Notes under the pieces: model-generated
The model's database searches: none
What the model saw: the letters and a program-made list of their open reading frames with translations, nothing else
Told to the model about the DNA's origin: nothing
Translations under genes and position numbers: made by a program
In this document: positions 54,864 through 63,429 of the stretch, piece by piece
Numbering within the stretch: position 1 is the stretch's first letter
Layout of the letters: the number at the start of each line of letters is the position of its first letter
From: an uncultured Fibrobacterota bacterium
GTDB lineage: Bacteria; Fibrobacterota; Fibrobacteria; Fibrobacterales; Fibrobacteraceae
DNA length: 64,000 nucleotides
Assembly: GCA_903876665.1 (NCBI GenBank)
Contig: CAIRAY010000090.1
Coordinates: 1-64,000, forward strand
Direction of reading: 5' to 3'

Positions 54864-56241
54864 GGCGCTTCATTTGCCGGGGCTTGCCAATAGAGCCACG
54901 ATCGACTAATTGGCATATTCCCATCAGATGATTGCCCTTGGCGACCTGGACAGGGACATCACCAAGGAGAAGATGGAATGCCTTGTATCCAAGGGTTGCC
55001 AATCCAAAATCCACCGATGAAATGGGAAAGGGATGTAAGTCCGCAAGATTGTCGAAGGAAACCATGGAAAGATCGCGCGGAATGCGCACACCGAGCTCCG
55101 CCAACACCTGCCAATAACGAACGGCGTAGCGGTCATTAGGGGCAAGCAGGGCAGTCACCCCGGGCAAATCCAAAACCCGTTGCATCAAAGCTTGATCACT
55201 CACATCGCTCTCAATACAATGAACGGTCATGCCCAATATCTCCGCACGCTTCTTAAGCTCAATATCGCGGAGCCGGAACCAATGGTACACCCGAAGGTCA
55301 TTGCAGGCGAAGGCAATCTCGCGATGCCCTTTGGCATGCAAAGCTTGCAGGGCAAAATCGGCCTCGGTCAACATGTCGGGATCCACCCAGGCGCCATAAC
55401 TGATCCGATAAAAACGTTCTGGAACCGAAGGCAAAGGTCGCGCAGGATGGTAATCTTGCATCCAAACTACCGGAACATGGAAACGAGAAAGCCATTTGCA
55501 CCATTCATCAAAATCGGGAAGGTCTTCAAAAAGCGGAGTCAACAAAATCCCGCACAACGACTCGCCCAGCTCCTGGACGCAACGACGAATTTCAATTTTA
55601 CCTAAAGGAAACACCTTTGCAACCGGTTCCACCCCCGTAAGCACGGGGACAAGCCTGACCCCTAGGCGATTGGCCTCCATCTCAATGGTACGGGCCATGT
55701 CATCCACCAGATTTCCATGGAATTCAGCCCATTCTCCGGGTCGGTTGCATACCACCAAAATGGCCCGACGAGTCAGAGATGTGGCTTGAGCCTTTTCTAC
55801 CGAAGGAGCACCAACCACCCAACTTTTTCCCTGCTTTCGCAAAAGATTTTCCTGGCCTAATTGGCGACATGCGCTCGCAAGAACTCGCGTAGAAATGTGC
55901 CAATCCAGGCAAAGCCAAGTGGCCTTGGGCAAGGGTTCGCCGACTCGAAAGCGCCCTTCGGCAATTCCATCTCGAATACGCCCCACGACACTCTTCTGGG
56001 CAGGCGCCTTGGGTTCCACGGGAGGAGTGGAAGTCGTTTCCTGTGAAATGACCTGAATGGAGCCCCCCGCCCGAATTTTGAGCATGCCTTGCCCTTCAAA
56101 TTCGTGGAGGGCGCGCAAAACCTGTCGCACCGAAACCCCGCAGGCCTGGGCCAGCTGGCGCGCAGAGGGAACCTGGCTATGACCTTGCAGCCAGCCTTGC
56201 GACCAGATCCACGCCATAACTTCTTTGATTGCGAGGGACAT
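54853..56241 (-). CDS. Regulator with two GntR-type winged helices and a LacI-type sugar-binding domain
   Basis: A 462-residue regulator. Two winged-helix regions of GntR type occur in a row: residues 1-66 (VPSARQLAQACGVSVRQVLRAL) and about 85-148 (SVVGRIRDGIAEGRFRVGEPL). A periplasmic-binding-protein-like sensor follows (about 158-455: ILVVCNRPG; GVTALLAPNDRYAVRYWQVL; DLSMVSFDNLADLHPFPISS), as in LacI/AraR-type proteins. It likely binds a sugar released by the neighbouring secreted enzymes and controls their genes, an inference from position. Palindromic TGTATCCT sites lie right before its start. Confidence 0.85.
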   Translation of the reverse strand: MSLAIKEVMAWIWSQGWLQGHSQVPSARQLAQACGVSVRQVLRALHEFEGQGMLKIRAGGSIQVISQETTSTPPVEPKAPAQKSVVGRIRDGIAEGRFRVGEPLPKATWLCLDWHISTRVLASACRQLGQENLLRKQGKSWVVGAPSVEKAQATSLTRRAILVVCNRPGEWAEFHGNLVDDMARTIEMEANRLGVRLVPVLTGVEPVAKVFPLGKIEIRRCVQELGESLCGILLTPLFEDLPDFDEWCKWLSRFHVPVVWMQDYHPARPLPSVPERFYRISYGAWVDPDMLTEADFALQALHAKGHREIAFACNDLRVYHWFRLRDIELKKRAEILGMTVHCIESDVSDQALMQRVLDLPGVTALLAPNDRYAVRYWQVLAELGVRIPRDLSMVSFDNLADLHPFPISSVDFGLATLGYKAFHLLLGDVPVQVAKGNHLMGICQLVDRGSIGKPRQMKRLKA

Positions 56242-56250
56242 GTTGATAAA

Positions 56251-56336
56251 GATACACTCAGATGTATCCTCCTAGGATACACAATTTGGGTCATTCACCA
56301 TGCGTTTCCCATTTTTTCAGGGTATTTTGTATCCTA
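56251..56336. promoter_or_regulatory. Cluster of TGTATCCT operator-like sites in a divergent promoter
   Basis: TGTATCCT (56263-56270) and its complement AGGATACA (56274-56281) form a perfect inverted repeat with a CCT spacer. A GATACA-TGTATC pair (56251-56268) overlaps it, and a further TGTATCCT (56329-56336) lies just before the ATG of the TIGR02147 gene. The sites sit between the regulator and the TIGR02147 gene, so either protein could bind them. Confidence 0.6.
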
Positions 56337-56337
56337 A

Positions 56338-57177
56338 ATGCAACCCATATTTGAATATTTGGACTTTCGCTCCTTCTTGAAAGACTGGTTTGTTGAAGCC
56401 AAGTCCAAAAAGAAAGGCGTATCCTACCGGTGGTTTTCCGCCCGTGCGGGAATCGCGAGTCCGGTATTTCCCAAACTGGTCATGGAAGGCGAGCGGAACC
56501 TGGGGAATTCTGGGATTGAAGGGTTCGCCGACGCCATGAATCTTGCGGGTAAAGAACGCTCATTCTGGATACACTTGGTAGGATTCAACCAAGCCAAAAC
56601 CAGTCAAGCCAAGCAGGAGCACTATGCCATCCTGAGCGATCTTGTATATTCCATCCAAGAAGAATCCATCGGCAATTCTTCTTTTCGATATTATGCCAAA
56701 TGGTTTCACCCGGTTTTGCGCGAGCTCGCTACCCTCCGGAACTTCCATGATCGTTGGGAAATACTGGGAACCTGGGTGATCCCTCCCATTCAGCCCCAGG
56801 AGGCTCAGGAAGGAATCGAAACCCTGCTTGCCCTAGGACTTTTGGAGCATGATCCACAGGGGCAACTCATCCAAACGAAAAAAGCCATCACCAGCGGAAA
56901 CCCCTTGGCACGCAAGGCTTTGCTTGAATTTCACAAAACCATGCTGGACCACTCGGCAAAAATCCTTGAGGAACTACCCAAAGAATCCCGCCATGTTTCG
57001 GGTATGACGCTTGGAGTCTCAGGACCTTGCTACGACGCCATCCTGGCCGAGTACGAAGCGTTCCGCAGTCGGGTTTTGCGCCTGGTCCATCGTGATCAAA
57101 ATAGCGACCGCGTGATGCACATGGGTTTTCAATTGATACCGGTCGCCTGCGATCCGGCAAGAGGAGGCTCCCGATGA
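56338..57177 (+). CDS. TIGR02147-family protein
   Basis: A 279-residue protein of TIGR02147, a family found mainly as paralogues in Fibrobacter. FEYLDFRSFLKDWFVEAKSKK is the standard N-terminus, followed by VSYRWFSARAGIASPVFPKLVMEGERNL (an HTH-like segment), the AMNLAGKERSFWIHLVGF segment and the C-terminal tail ending with LVHRDQNSDRVMHMGFQLIPV. Function not established; the HTH-like part and the position of TGTATCCT at its start suggest regulation. It overlaps the downstream lipoprotein by 4 bases, the common pairing for this family. Confidence 0.9.
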   Translation: MQPIFEYLDFRSFLKDWFVEAKSKKKGVSYRWFSARAGIASPVFPKLVMEGERNLGNSGIEGFADAMNLAGKERSFWIHLVGFNQAKTSQAKQEHYAILSDLVYSIQEESIGNSSFRYYAKWFHPVLRELATLRNFHDRWEILGTWVIPPIQPQEAQEGIETLLALGLLEHDPQGQLIQTKKAITSGNPLARKALLEFHKTMLDHSAKILEELPKESRHVSGMTLGVSGPCYDAILAEYEAFRSRVLRLVHRDQNSDRVMHMGFQLIPVACDPARGGSR

Positions 57178-58586
57178 ATTTTCTTCTCCTGATTATTCTC
57201 TCGCTTCTGGTTGCCTGCGGGTCCGGCTCCAGGGCCGGCGGAACCAGTGGCCATGAAAACGTTTTGCAAGCCATGATTCTGGACAGCGCATCCAAACCCG
57301 TAGCAGGGGCTCGCGCCTGGCTTCGCCCACTGGACTACCTTTCTGGAGATCTGCAATCCACAATCCCCGAAGCCATAAGCGATGCAAATGGTTTGGTGCA
57401 ATTTTTCGGACTGGATTCCGGAGAATTTTGGATGGAAGTCCGCCAAGGTAATTCGGGGAGCTTCACCAAGGTTTCCCTAGAATCAACCGACAGCATGATC
57501 ACCCAACTGAGCACCCTGGGCCTTTTCCAACAATGTTTTGGAGTGGAAACCGCCGGAGACACCCTGCGAATATTTGGCATGGACCGCCTGGCCATTCTCT
57601 CCCCATCCGGCTGCGCCATTCTCGATTCCATGCCGGTGGGTCCTTATCAAGTCATGGTTGCCAAAGATTCGCTCAACACCTATGCCACCGCCCATGGCAT
57701 ACAAATTTCCATCCCTGCGGGAACTCCCGTTTCAGGAGCAGTCTGGATACCCTTGCGACTGGGACAAACAGACTTCAACTACGACCTTGCCTCGGGTAAG
57801 TCCGGAATTTGGGCTACCGACAGAAACGGAAACCCCTTAGGAATGGAGGTGGAGGAATGGGATTCTGCACCCGGCTCCGCAATCGTTTGGATTCGTCTGG
57901 ACTCGCTTCCAGGACTCGGTACAAAGGTATTCCTATTTCAGGATACCCAGTCGGTTGATCCATTGAATGCATTTTCCTTTGTGCAGGATGGATGGTTCCA
58001 TGTATGGCACTTTGCCCGAAAGGATACATTATTTATCAGTAATCATGGAACATTGGATGGGGCAGGAATTTTAGGGAGCGGCAGGCTTTTCACCGACTCC
58101 AGCCAATACCTCAATACCCCAATCCCCACAAGCTTGTCTGTCCAGGGAATTTTGTCCCTGTGGATTCGTTTGGATAGCTCCAATCGTTCTCCGGAAATCG
58201 TTTTTGCAGATGCCGGAGGATTTAAGTTCATGTCCATAGACACAGGAGCATCCTCACACTTGGCTGTAAAAATACTTTCAGGAGTTAATGACACATTAAC
58301 ACTAAATTCATCGGTCCCAATCGGAAATGGCGCATGGCACCTAGTTACCCTTGTCTGGAAATTGGATGGCACAGCATCTCTTTTTGCGGATGGACTCGCT
58401 CAGGACAACGGGACCTTGGTCTTGCCCTTGAGAAACATTTCCGATTCCCTTCAGGTGGGAAAATTTGTTGGGGCCGTAGACGAACTCCGGCTTGGCTCCG
58501 GTGGAACCTTCAATGGTGACACACCAGCATTGGACGCCACTTGGCAAGTTCGTGGATCGACCTTGATCACCTGGTCTCCATTCTGA
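57174..58586 (+). CDS. Lipoprotein with carboxypeptidase-regulatory-like, DUF2341-like and LamG-like domains
   Basis: A 470-residue lipoprotein (lipobox LLVAC). Visible parts are a carboxypeptidase-regulatory-like fold (about 30-105, DSASKPVAGARAWLRPLD), a middle domain (about 105-205), a DUF2341-like segment (WATDRNGNPLGMEVEEWD; WIRLDSLPG) and a C-terminal LamG/concanavalin-like domain (about 300-455, GILSLWIRLDSSNRSPEIVF; DELRLGSGGTFNGD). I infer carbohydrate binding or surface display. It is translated together with the TIGR02147 gene through an ATGA overlap. Confidence 0.8.
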   Translation: MNFLLLIILSLLVACGSGSRAGGTSGHENVLQAMILDSASKPVAGARAWLRPLDYLSGDLQSTIPEAISDANGLVQFFGLDSGEFWMEVRQGNSGSFTKVSLESTDSMITQLSTLGLFQQCFGVETAGDTLRIFGMDRLAILSPSGCAILDSMPVGPYQVMVAKDSLNTYATAHGIQISIPAGTPVSGAVWIPLRLGQTDFNYDLASGKSGIWATDRNGNPLGMEVEEWDSAPGSAIVWIRLDSLPGLGTKVFLFQDTQSVDPLNAFSFVQDGWFHVWHFARKDTLFISNHGTLDGAGILGSGRLFTDSSQYLNTPIPTSLSVQGILSLWIRLDSSNRSPEIVFADAGGFKFMSIDTGASSHLAVKILSGVNDTLTLNSSVPIGNGAWHLVTLVWKLDGTASLFADGLAQDNGTLVLPLRNISDSLQVGKFVGAVDELRLGSGGTFNGDTPALDATWQVRGSTLITWSPF

Positions 58587-58598
58587 GTAACCTGAACG

Positions 58599-58632
58599 GG
58601 TACAAATCCGCAGTTAACCGCCGATTTGTACC
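58599..58632. terminator. Perfect 10-bp hairpin after the lipoprotein gene
   Basis: GGTACAAATC (58599-58608) pairs with GATTTGTACC (58623-58632) across a 14-base loop, between the lipoprotein gene and the small Lys-rich gene on the other strand. No strong T-run follows, so its role as a bidirectional terminator is inferred. Confidence 0.5.
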
Positions 58633-58655
58633 GCAGACAAAGCAGAGCAATAATC

Positions 58656-58760
58656 TTACTTCTTTGCGTTCTTTTTGTTCTGTTTTTCCAAGCGTTTCTC
58701 AATGAGGGTCTTCGCTGGAGCTTTCTTTTCTTGCTTTTGGGCGTGTTGTTCCTTAGCCAT
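58656..58760 (-). CDS. 34-residue Lys-rich small protein
   Basis: ATG 58760 with AAGGAAC upstream opens a 34-codon frame: MAKEQHAQKQ, then EKKAPAKTLIEKRLEKQN and a Lys/Asn tail. Twelve of 34 residues are Lys, with no hydrophobic core, so it should be disordered or a nucleic-acid binder. It is too short for standard gene finding; support is the ribosome-binding site and the regular codon pattern. It resembles small basic proteins seen in many bacteria without known role. Confidence 0.55.
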   Translation of the reverse strand: MAKEQHAQKQEKKAPAKTLIEKRLEKQNKKNAKK

Positions 58761-58839
58761 GTGGGTTCCTTGGGATGTAGTTCAATGCGGAATTTTCCGC
58801 ACTGATTACAATATACCCAGACCGGCGCAAATTCCACAG

Positions 58840-59916
58840 TCATCGACCATGGATCAGCGCCTTGGGGCGGAATTTTTCCAGCAGGAGCATGGAGGCCAGC
58901 AAAATAAAGGGGGAGACCAAAGTCAGAACAAAGATCGCCACCCCCAGAGGAGGAAGGGAACTCCCCTCGACCAGATCATAATCGGCGGTCAAATTGTGGG
59001 TGAAGGACAACCACCCGAAGCGCAGGTTTTCGAGCCACAGCAACCAACCAAACACGGCATAGAACGCCCTCTCGCTAATGAAAATAAGCTGAGTCCCCGT
59101 AAAGGCCCGCCAAAGAAACAAGGAACCGAAGAACAGCTCCATTCCATGGCCCAGAAACAACAGGGCGACGCGATGCTGTTCATAAAGGGATATGGCAGAA
59201 TGCATCAGCAACAGCCCCCCCATCAACCAAAACCAGACAGACCCTTTGCGAACCACAAAAGCCACGACACCCAAGACGGCCAGGACTCCAATAGCGACAT
59301 ACAGGCTTGCCGAGCTACTCAATCCAACCTTTGCGACATAACTGACTTCCAAAGCAGGGATGCTATCTTGGGCAGCGCCCGCAATCCAACCCACCAAGGC
59401 GGCCTGCAACTCTGCGGAAGGCACTTTTAAAAAGCCAAAAACAAATCCGACGACAGGAAAGAGCACGTATATGGCCACGGCTAAAATGATACCCACGAAA
59501 GAAGAAAACCTACCCGACTGAACCATCCAATAGTGCATGGCACGAGGAGGTTTTTTTGCCCGCACAAATACCGGTTTGTGGGAAACGGCGGGAGTTGCGG
59601 GCTTGGGAGCTAAGGACGGGCGCCCGAGAGCCTGAGCCTTTTCCACTGGAGACAGTATCGGAGCAGGGGTTGGAATTGCCACTGAAATTTCAGAACGTTC
59701 CTGAAGCTCGGTTCGCACACCAATCGAAGAAAACAAAGCCTGAAGCTGATCCCGGGCAGAATCAGAAATGCCTGGAAAATCCAGAGGCTTTTTGGCCCAA
59801 ATGATGCTGCGCATTTCTTCAACGCCCCGACCAGAGACCCTCGCAATGACAAAAAGCCGCGCATTGGTAGCCATGTGCGCGGGAATGGAAGGGACAACAA
59901 GGACTGGAGTGGCCAT
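58840..59916 (-). CDS. Polytopic membrane protein with an N-terminal L7/L12-C-terminal-like domain
   Basis: A 358-residue protein of no family I recognise. Residues about 15-75 (ARLFVIARVSGRGVEEMRSIIW ... GVRTELQERS) resemble the C-terminal fold of ribosomal protein L7/L12, which occurs as an add-on in membrane proteins. A Pro-rich linker (about 80-125) follows, then about six membrane helices (about 140-345). No catalytic motifs are visible. It is a single gene next to the HAD phosphatase, 42 bases downstream of that gene's stop. Confidence 0.65.
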   Translation of the reverse strand: MATPVLVVPSIPAHMATNARLFVIARVSGRGVEEMRSIIWAKKPLDFPGISDSARDQLQALFSSIGVRTELQERSEISVAIPTPAPILSPVEKAQALGRPSLAPKPATPAVSHKPVFVRAKKPPRAMHYWMVQSGRFSSFVGIILAVAIYVLFPVVGFVFGFLKVPSAELQAALVGWIAGAAQDSIPALEVSYVAKVGLSSSASLYVAIGVLAVLGVVAFVVRKGSVWFWLMGGLLLMHSAISLYEQHRVALLFLGHGMELFFGSLFLWRAFTGTQLIFISERAFYAVFGWLLWLENLRFGWLSFTHNLTADYDLVEGSSLPPLGVAIFVLTLVSPFILLASMLLLEKFRPKALIHGR

Positions 59917-59958
59917 TCCGGGATTGTATCACACTTTTTGCAACGGGTCAAGGAACCC

Positions 59959-60834
59959 TCAGACCATCCATTCCCGCATGTGCGGAAAGTGCATGGAAAG
60001 GCCTTCCAGCACGCCACCAAGGACATCTCCGTCGAATCCGAGAAACCCACCTTTTGCCTTGTAGATACGCTTGGAAAGGCCTCGTTCTTTTTTCTCCAGG
60101 GCCGCGTGGGCCTCTTTGTGGACCTGCTCCTGGCCATTGCGGGGCATTACCGCACGAATGCCACTGGACAAGGCGGGAAGGTCGTTGCCGGCGTCCCCCG
60201 CGAAGATGGCCTGGTCCAGGGAAACTCCGGTTTGGGAAATGAGCCAACGCACCGCACCGAGCTTTCCTGATCCAAGCGGCATCACATCCAAATAGCCCAC
60301 CTGGCGGTGGTCGTCCCGGCTATGCAAAACCTGGCAACGCAGCCGCAACCCTAGCATGGCACTTTGAACGCGATTTACCATCACACTTCCTTCAGCTTGG
60401 TAATCCGTGTAGAAACATGCCCGGTACCGGCTTTGGAATTGGGGTTCTTGCGGAACGAGCCCAGAAACACGAGAAAGACTATCCACAATAGCATCGCAGC
60501 TTACCGCAGACCAATCACGCCCCAGAACATCCCACCAACCTTGTTGAAGGATGAATTGGCCTTCAGATACTTTTTCGATAATCGCGCCATCTGCCGCAGC
60601 CAAATAATTCGGCAAGGGCAGGCCATGCTCGGCAATTACCCTTTTCGCACCCTGCAAGTCTCGACCCGTCACATAGGCCGTAATGATTTCGGGGCGGGCG
60701 AGGAGCCGATGAAATACGGGATATGCCTCTGGGGAGCCTGCGAACTCTCCATAAGGAGCTAAGGTTCCATCCAGGTCAAAAAATAGAAAATGCCGTTGGT
60801 CGTTGTGGGCAGAAAGCAGGGGATTTGGTTTCAC
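59959..60834 (-). CDS. HAD-superfamily phosphatase (Cof/sucrose-phosphatase-like)
   Basis: A 291-residue HAD hydrolase: motif I FFDLDGTLAP (D20, D22), motif II TAYVTGRDLQG, the conserved Lys in VMPLGSGKLGAVRWL and motif IV IFAGDAGNDLPALSSG. The C2-type cap between motifs II and III (with the ADGAIIEKVSEG and FYTDYQAEG stretches) places it near sucrose-6-phosphate or mannosyl-3-phosphoglycerate phosphatases. Probable substrate is a sugar phosphate. It stands alone, with nothing but a possible operon link to the membrane protein downstream. Confidence 0.88.
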   Translation of the reverse strand: MKPNPLLSAHNDQRHFLFFDLDGTLAPYGEFAGSPEAYPVFHRLLARPEIITAYVTGRDLQGAKRVIAEHGLPLPNYLAAADGAIIEKVSEGQFILQQGWWDVLGRDWSAVSCDAIVDSLSRVSGLVPQEPQFQSRYRACFYTDYQAEGSVMVNRVQSAMLGLRLRCQVLHSRDDHRQVGYLDVMPLGSGKLGAVRWLISQTGVSLDQAIFAGDAGNDLPALSSGIRAVMPRNGQEQVHKEAHAALEKKERGLSKRIYKAKGGFLGFDGDVLGGVLEGLSMHFPHMREWMV

Positions 60835-60957
60835 AGAAGCAAATTAGAAAATGGTGGTGCATAGGAGGATTTCACTGGGTAAAGTGAGACGCAAAAATGA
60901 GCGAACTATTTTTGGTTTGTGGGATTATTGACATCCCCTGTTGGCAACCCCGCTTTT

Positions 60958-62532
60958 TTATTTCTCAGATGTCTTTTGGAACTTCAGCTCTGGGTAATTT
61001 TTCACCGCAAGGTTGAGTCGGTATTCGTTAGGAAATAAGCACACCAATAAGCCATGTTTGTCGTGCATGCAGTCGTGCTCATGCTCCCGCAGAAACGCAG
61101 CCACCTCGGGGGCTGGGCCCACAACCCAGCGAGCACCAAAGGCTGCAATTTTTTCCAGAGCCACATCGGCGCCATATTCTGCATCCAAACGAAACTTCAG
61201 CACATCAAATTGCAATTCTCCGACCACGCCCACAATGGAAACAGCGCTCTTGCAGGGGCTGTAGAGCTGGGTTGCGCCCTCTTCGGAAAGCTGATCCAGC
61301 CCTTTGTTCATCTGCTTGGACTTGAGCGGATTCATGAGGATGACGCGGGCGAAGAATTCGGGAGCAAAGTCTGGAACCCCGGTGAAATGGAGCGACTCGC
61401 CATCGGTCAGGGTATCGCCGATATTGAAGAATCCAGGATCGTTAATACCCACAATATCTCCTGCCCAAGCACAATCAATCACCTCTTTATCCTTGGCCAT
61501 AAAAGCTGTGGGAGCAGAGAGACGGATTTCGCGACCGGTGCGACAATGCAACACTTTGCCACCCCGCTGGAACGAGCCTGAACAGATGCGCAAAAAGGCT
61601 GTGCGGTCCCGATGTTTGGGATCCATATTCGCCTGGATTTTGAAAACAAAAGCGCTGAACTTGGGCTCCCCGGGATCGACGGGCCGCGTACTTGTTTCGC
61701 GGACCATGGGAGGCGGGGCCAAGGTGGCAAAGGCATTCAAGAGCTGGCGGACGCCAAAATTATTGGTCGCCGAACCAAAGAAGACCGGGCACTGTTCTCC
61801 GCTCAAATAACGCTCCCGATCGAAGGGATCCATGGCACCGGTAACCAAATCGTAGCGATGGCGGAACTCTTCCACATAGACTTCGCCACAGAGCTCCACC
61901 AGACGCGGGTCATCGGGCCCGCTCAGCTGGATCACTTCCTGTTTGCCTTCTTCCTTGTTGAATACATGCAAGGTATGGTCTGCGATGGAGTAAACCCCTT
62001 TGAACAGCTTGCCGTAGCCGATAGGCAAGGTAAAGGGGCAGGTGTGGATTCCCAGGATGTTTTCAATTTCATCCAACAAGTCAACCACATCTTTTCCGTC
62101 CAAATCCATTTTGTTGATGAAGGTGATAATTGGCGTTTTGCGCATGCGGCAGACATCCATCAGCTTGATGGTCTGCCGTTCAACACCATTGACCGAGTCG
62201 ATCAGGACCAGGGCCGCATCCACCGCCGTGAGCGCGCGATAAGTGTCCTCGCAAAAGTCCTGATGCCCCGGAGTATCCACCAGGTTGAACTGGCAACCTT
62301 CGAAGGGAAAGTTGAGAACGGAACTCGACACGGAAATTCCGCGCTGCTGCTCGATCTTCATCCAATCCGAAACCGTATAGCTGCGGTTGGATTTTGCGCG
62401 CACATGACCCGCCTCGCGGATGACTTTACCATACCAGAGAAATTTTTCCGTCATGGTGGTCTTGCCGGCATCCGGATGGGAAACGATGGCAAAAGTGCGG
62501 CGCTTGGCGATTTCGGGGTGCAGGGTAGTCAT
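60958..62532 (-). CDS. prfC: Peptide chain release factor 3
   Basis: A 524-residue translational GTPase that recycles class I release factors. G-domain motifs are SHPDAGKTTMTEKFLWY (G1), QRGISVSSSV (G2), VDTPGHQDF (G3) and TFINKMDLDGKD (G4). The RF3-specific C-terminal half includes FRLDAEYGADVALE and CLFPNEYRLNLAVKNYPELKF. Length and domain order are those of E. coli RF3. The 123-base gap after it shows only a weak inverted repeat. Confidence 0.96.
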   Translation of the reverse strand: MTTLHPEIAKRRTFAIVSHPDAGKTTMTEKFLWYGKVIREAGHVRAKSNRSYTVSDWMKIEQQRGISVSSSVLNFPFEGCQFNLVDTPGHQDFCEDTYRALTAVDAALVLIDSVNGVERQTIKLMDVCRMRKTPIITFINKMDLDGKDVVDLLDEIENILGIHTCPFTLPIGYGKLFKGVYSIADHTLHVFNKEEGKQEVIQLSGPDDPRLVELCGEVYVEEFRHRYDLVTGAMDPFDRERYLSGEQCPVFFGSATNNFGVRQLLNAFATLAPPPMVRETSTRPVDPGEPKFSAFVFKIQANMDPKHRDRTAFLRICSGSFQRGGKVLHCRTGREIRLSAPTAFMAKDKEVIDCAWAGDIVGINDPGFFNIGDTLTDGESLHFTGVPDFAPEFFARVILMNPLKSKQMNKGLDQLSEEGATQLYSPCKSAVSIVGVVGELQFDVLKFRLDAEYGADVALEKIAAFGARWVVGPAPEVAAFLREHEHDCMHDKHGLLVCLFPNEYRLNLAVKNYPELKFQKTSEK

Positions 62533-62571
62533 GAGCCCAAATGTAGAAAAGAGACTGGCAGGGAATCATGC

Positions 62572-62598
62572 AAAAAAGCCCCCCGGACAGGGAGGCTT
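62572..62598 (-). terminator. Rho-independent terminator of the FecR-like gene
   Basis: On the minus strand, AAGCCTCCC pairs with GGGGGGCTT (one mismatch, short loop), ending in TTTTTT. It lies between the stop of the FecR-like gene and the start of prfC. Confidence 0.75.
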
Positions 62599-62626
62599 GG
62601 GTGCGGGAATTCCGATTGTACGAGAC

Positions 62627-63325
62627 TTACCGGGCGATACCCAGCTCCTGGTCGCGTTTCACGTTGAAGGCAATCCAGCGATTGGCAGCGTCCTCGTCCT
62701 TGTTGATTTCGCGGGTGGCAAATTTGCCCCCCCAGCGAACGTTGATTTCGCTACCTGGATCCAGCTTGATCCAAGTTTCCATGGTCACCTCATAGGGGCC
62801 AGCAACCTCAACCGGAGGTCCCCAACCGGATGGAGCGGCCTGAGGTTTGATCTTGGTGGTATCGGCTGGTCCCACATCGACTTTGCCCTCATAGAGGGCT
62901 ATGGTGGAGCTGGAATCATCTCCGGATTCAACCCGGAAAACTGTGCCACGGACCGCAGCAGTGGCCACCGGGGTCGTAACGCGGAATTGTCCGCTCGCAA
63001 GTTTCTGCACATTGGCCCAAACCCGGCCCTCGCCTACTTTTACATTGTTGGCGACATCGGATCCGGACAAGGTGACTTTTGACTTTTCCCCCACGCGGAT
63101 CACAGTGCCTTTGGTGTAGGTCACTTCGAGGACGGATTCGATACCCGTGCGAATCTGATCGCCCAGGTCGATTTTCTGATTCACCTTAAGTTGCTTTTCT
63201 TTGCCGTTTTCCACAATGACGACTTCGCCCTCGACATAGCTGACCTTGCCGATTGTGGCGCCCGAGACTGCCACAATTGCCAGGCAGACGGCCAAGCAGA
63301 CTTTAGATAGGGAATAAGTAACCAT
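62627..63325 (-). CDS. FecR-domain secreted protein
   Basis: A 232-residue secreted protein (signal ending AVSGA) from ATG 63325 behind GAGG. It contains a FecR domain: GKVSYVEGEVVIVENGKEKQL, GDQIRTGIESVLEVTYTKGTVIRVGEKSKV, VGEGRVWANVQKL, FRVTTPVATAAVRGTVF. No sigma-factor regulator partner is adjacent, so it is more likely a structural FecR-fold protein than an anti-sigma factor. Its C-terminal third has no obvious match. It follows the PilT gene on the same strand by about 100 bases. Confidence 0.88.
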   Translation of the reverse strand: MVTYSLSKVCLAVCLAIVAVSGATIGKVSYVEGEVVIVENGKEKQLKVNQKIDLGDQIRTGIESVLEVTYTKGTVIRVGEKSKVTLSGSDVANNVKVGEGRVWANVQKLASGQFRVTTPVATAAVRGTVFRVESGDDSSSTIALYEGKVDVGPADTTKIKPQAAPSGWGPPVEVAGPYEVTMETWIKLDPGSEINVRWGGKFATREINKDEDAANRWIAFNVKRDQELGIAR

Positions 63326-63429
63326 GAGTAACCTCGCTTCGCACCAGTTTCTGATCGTTAAGGTTAAGATAACCATTGTACCTGTCCCGTAGAAGGGACC
63401 ATGTGATTTAGGACACAGATGAATGCCGG

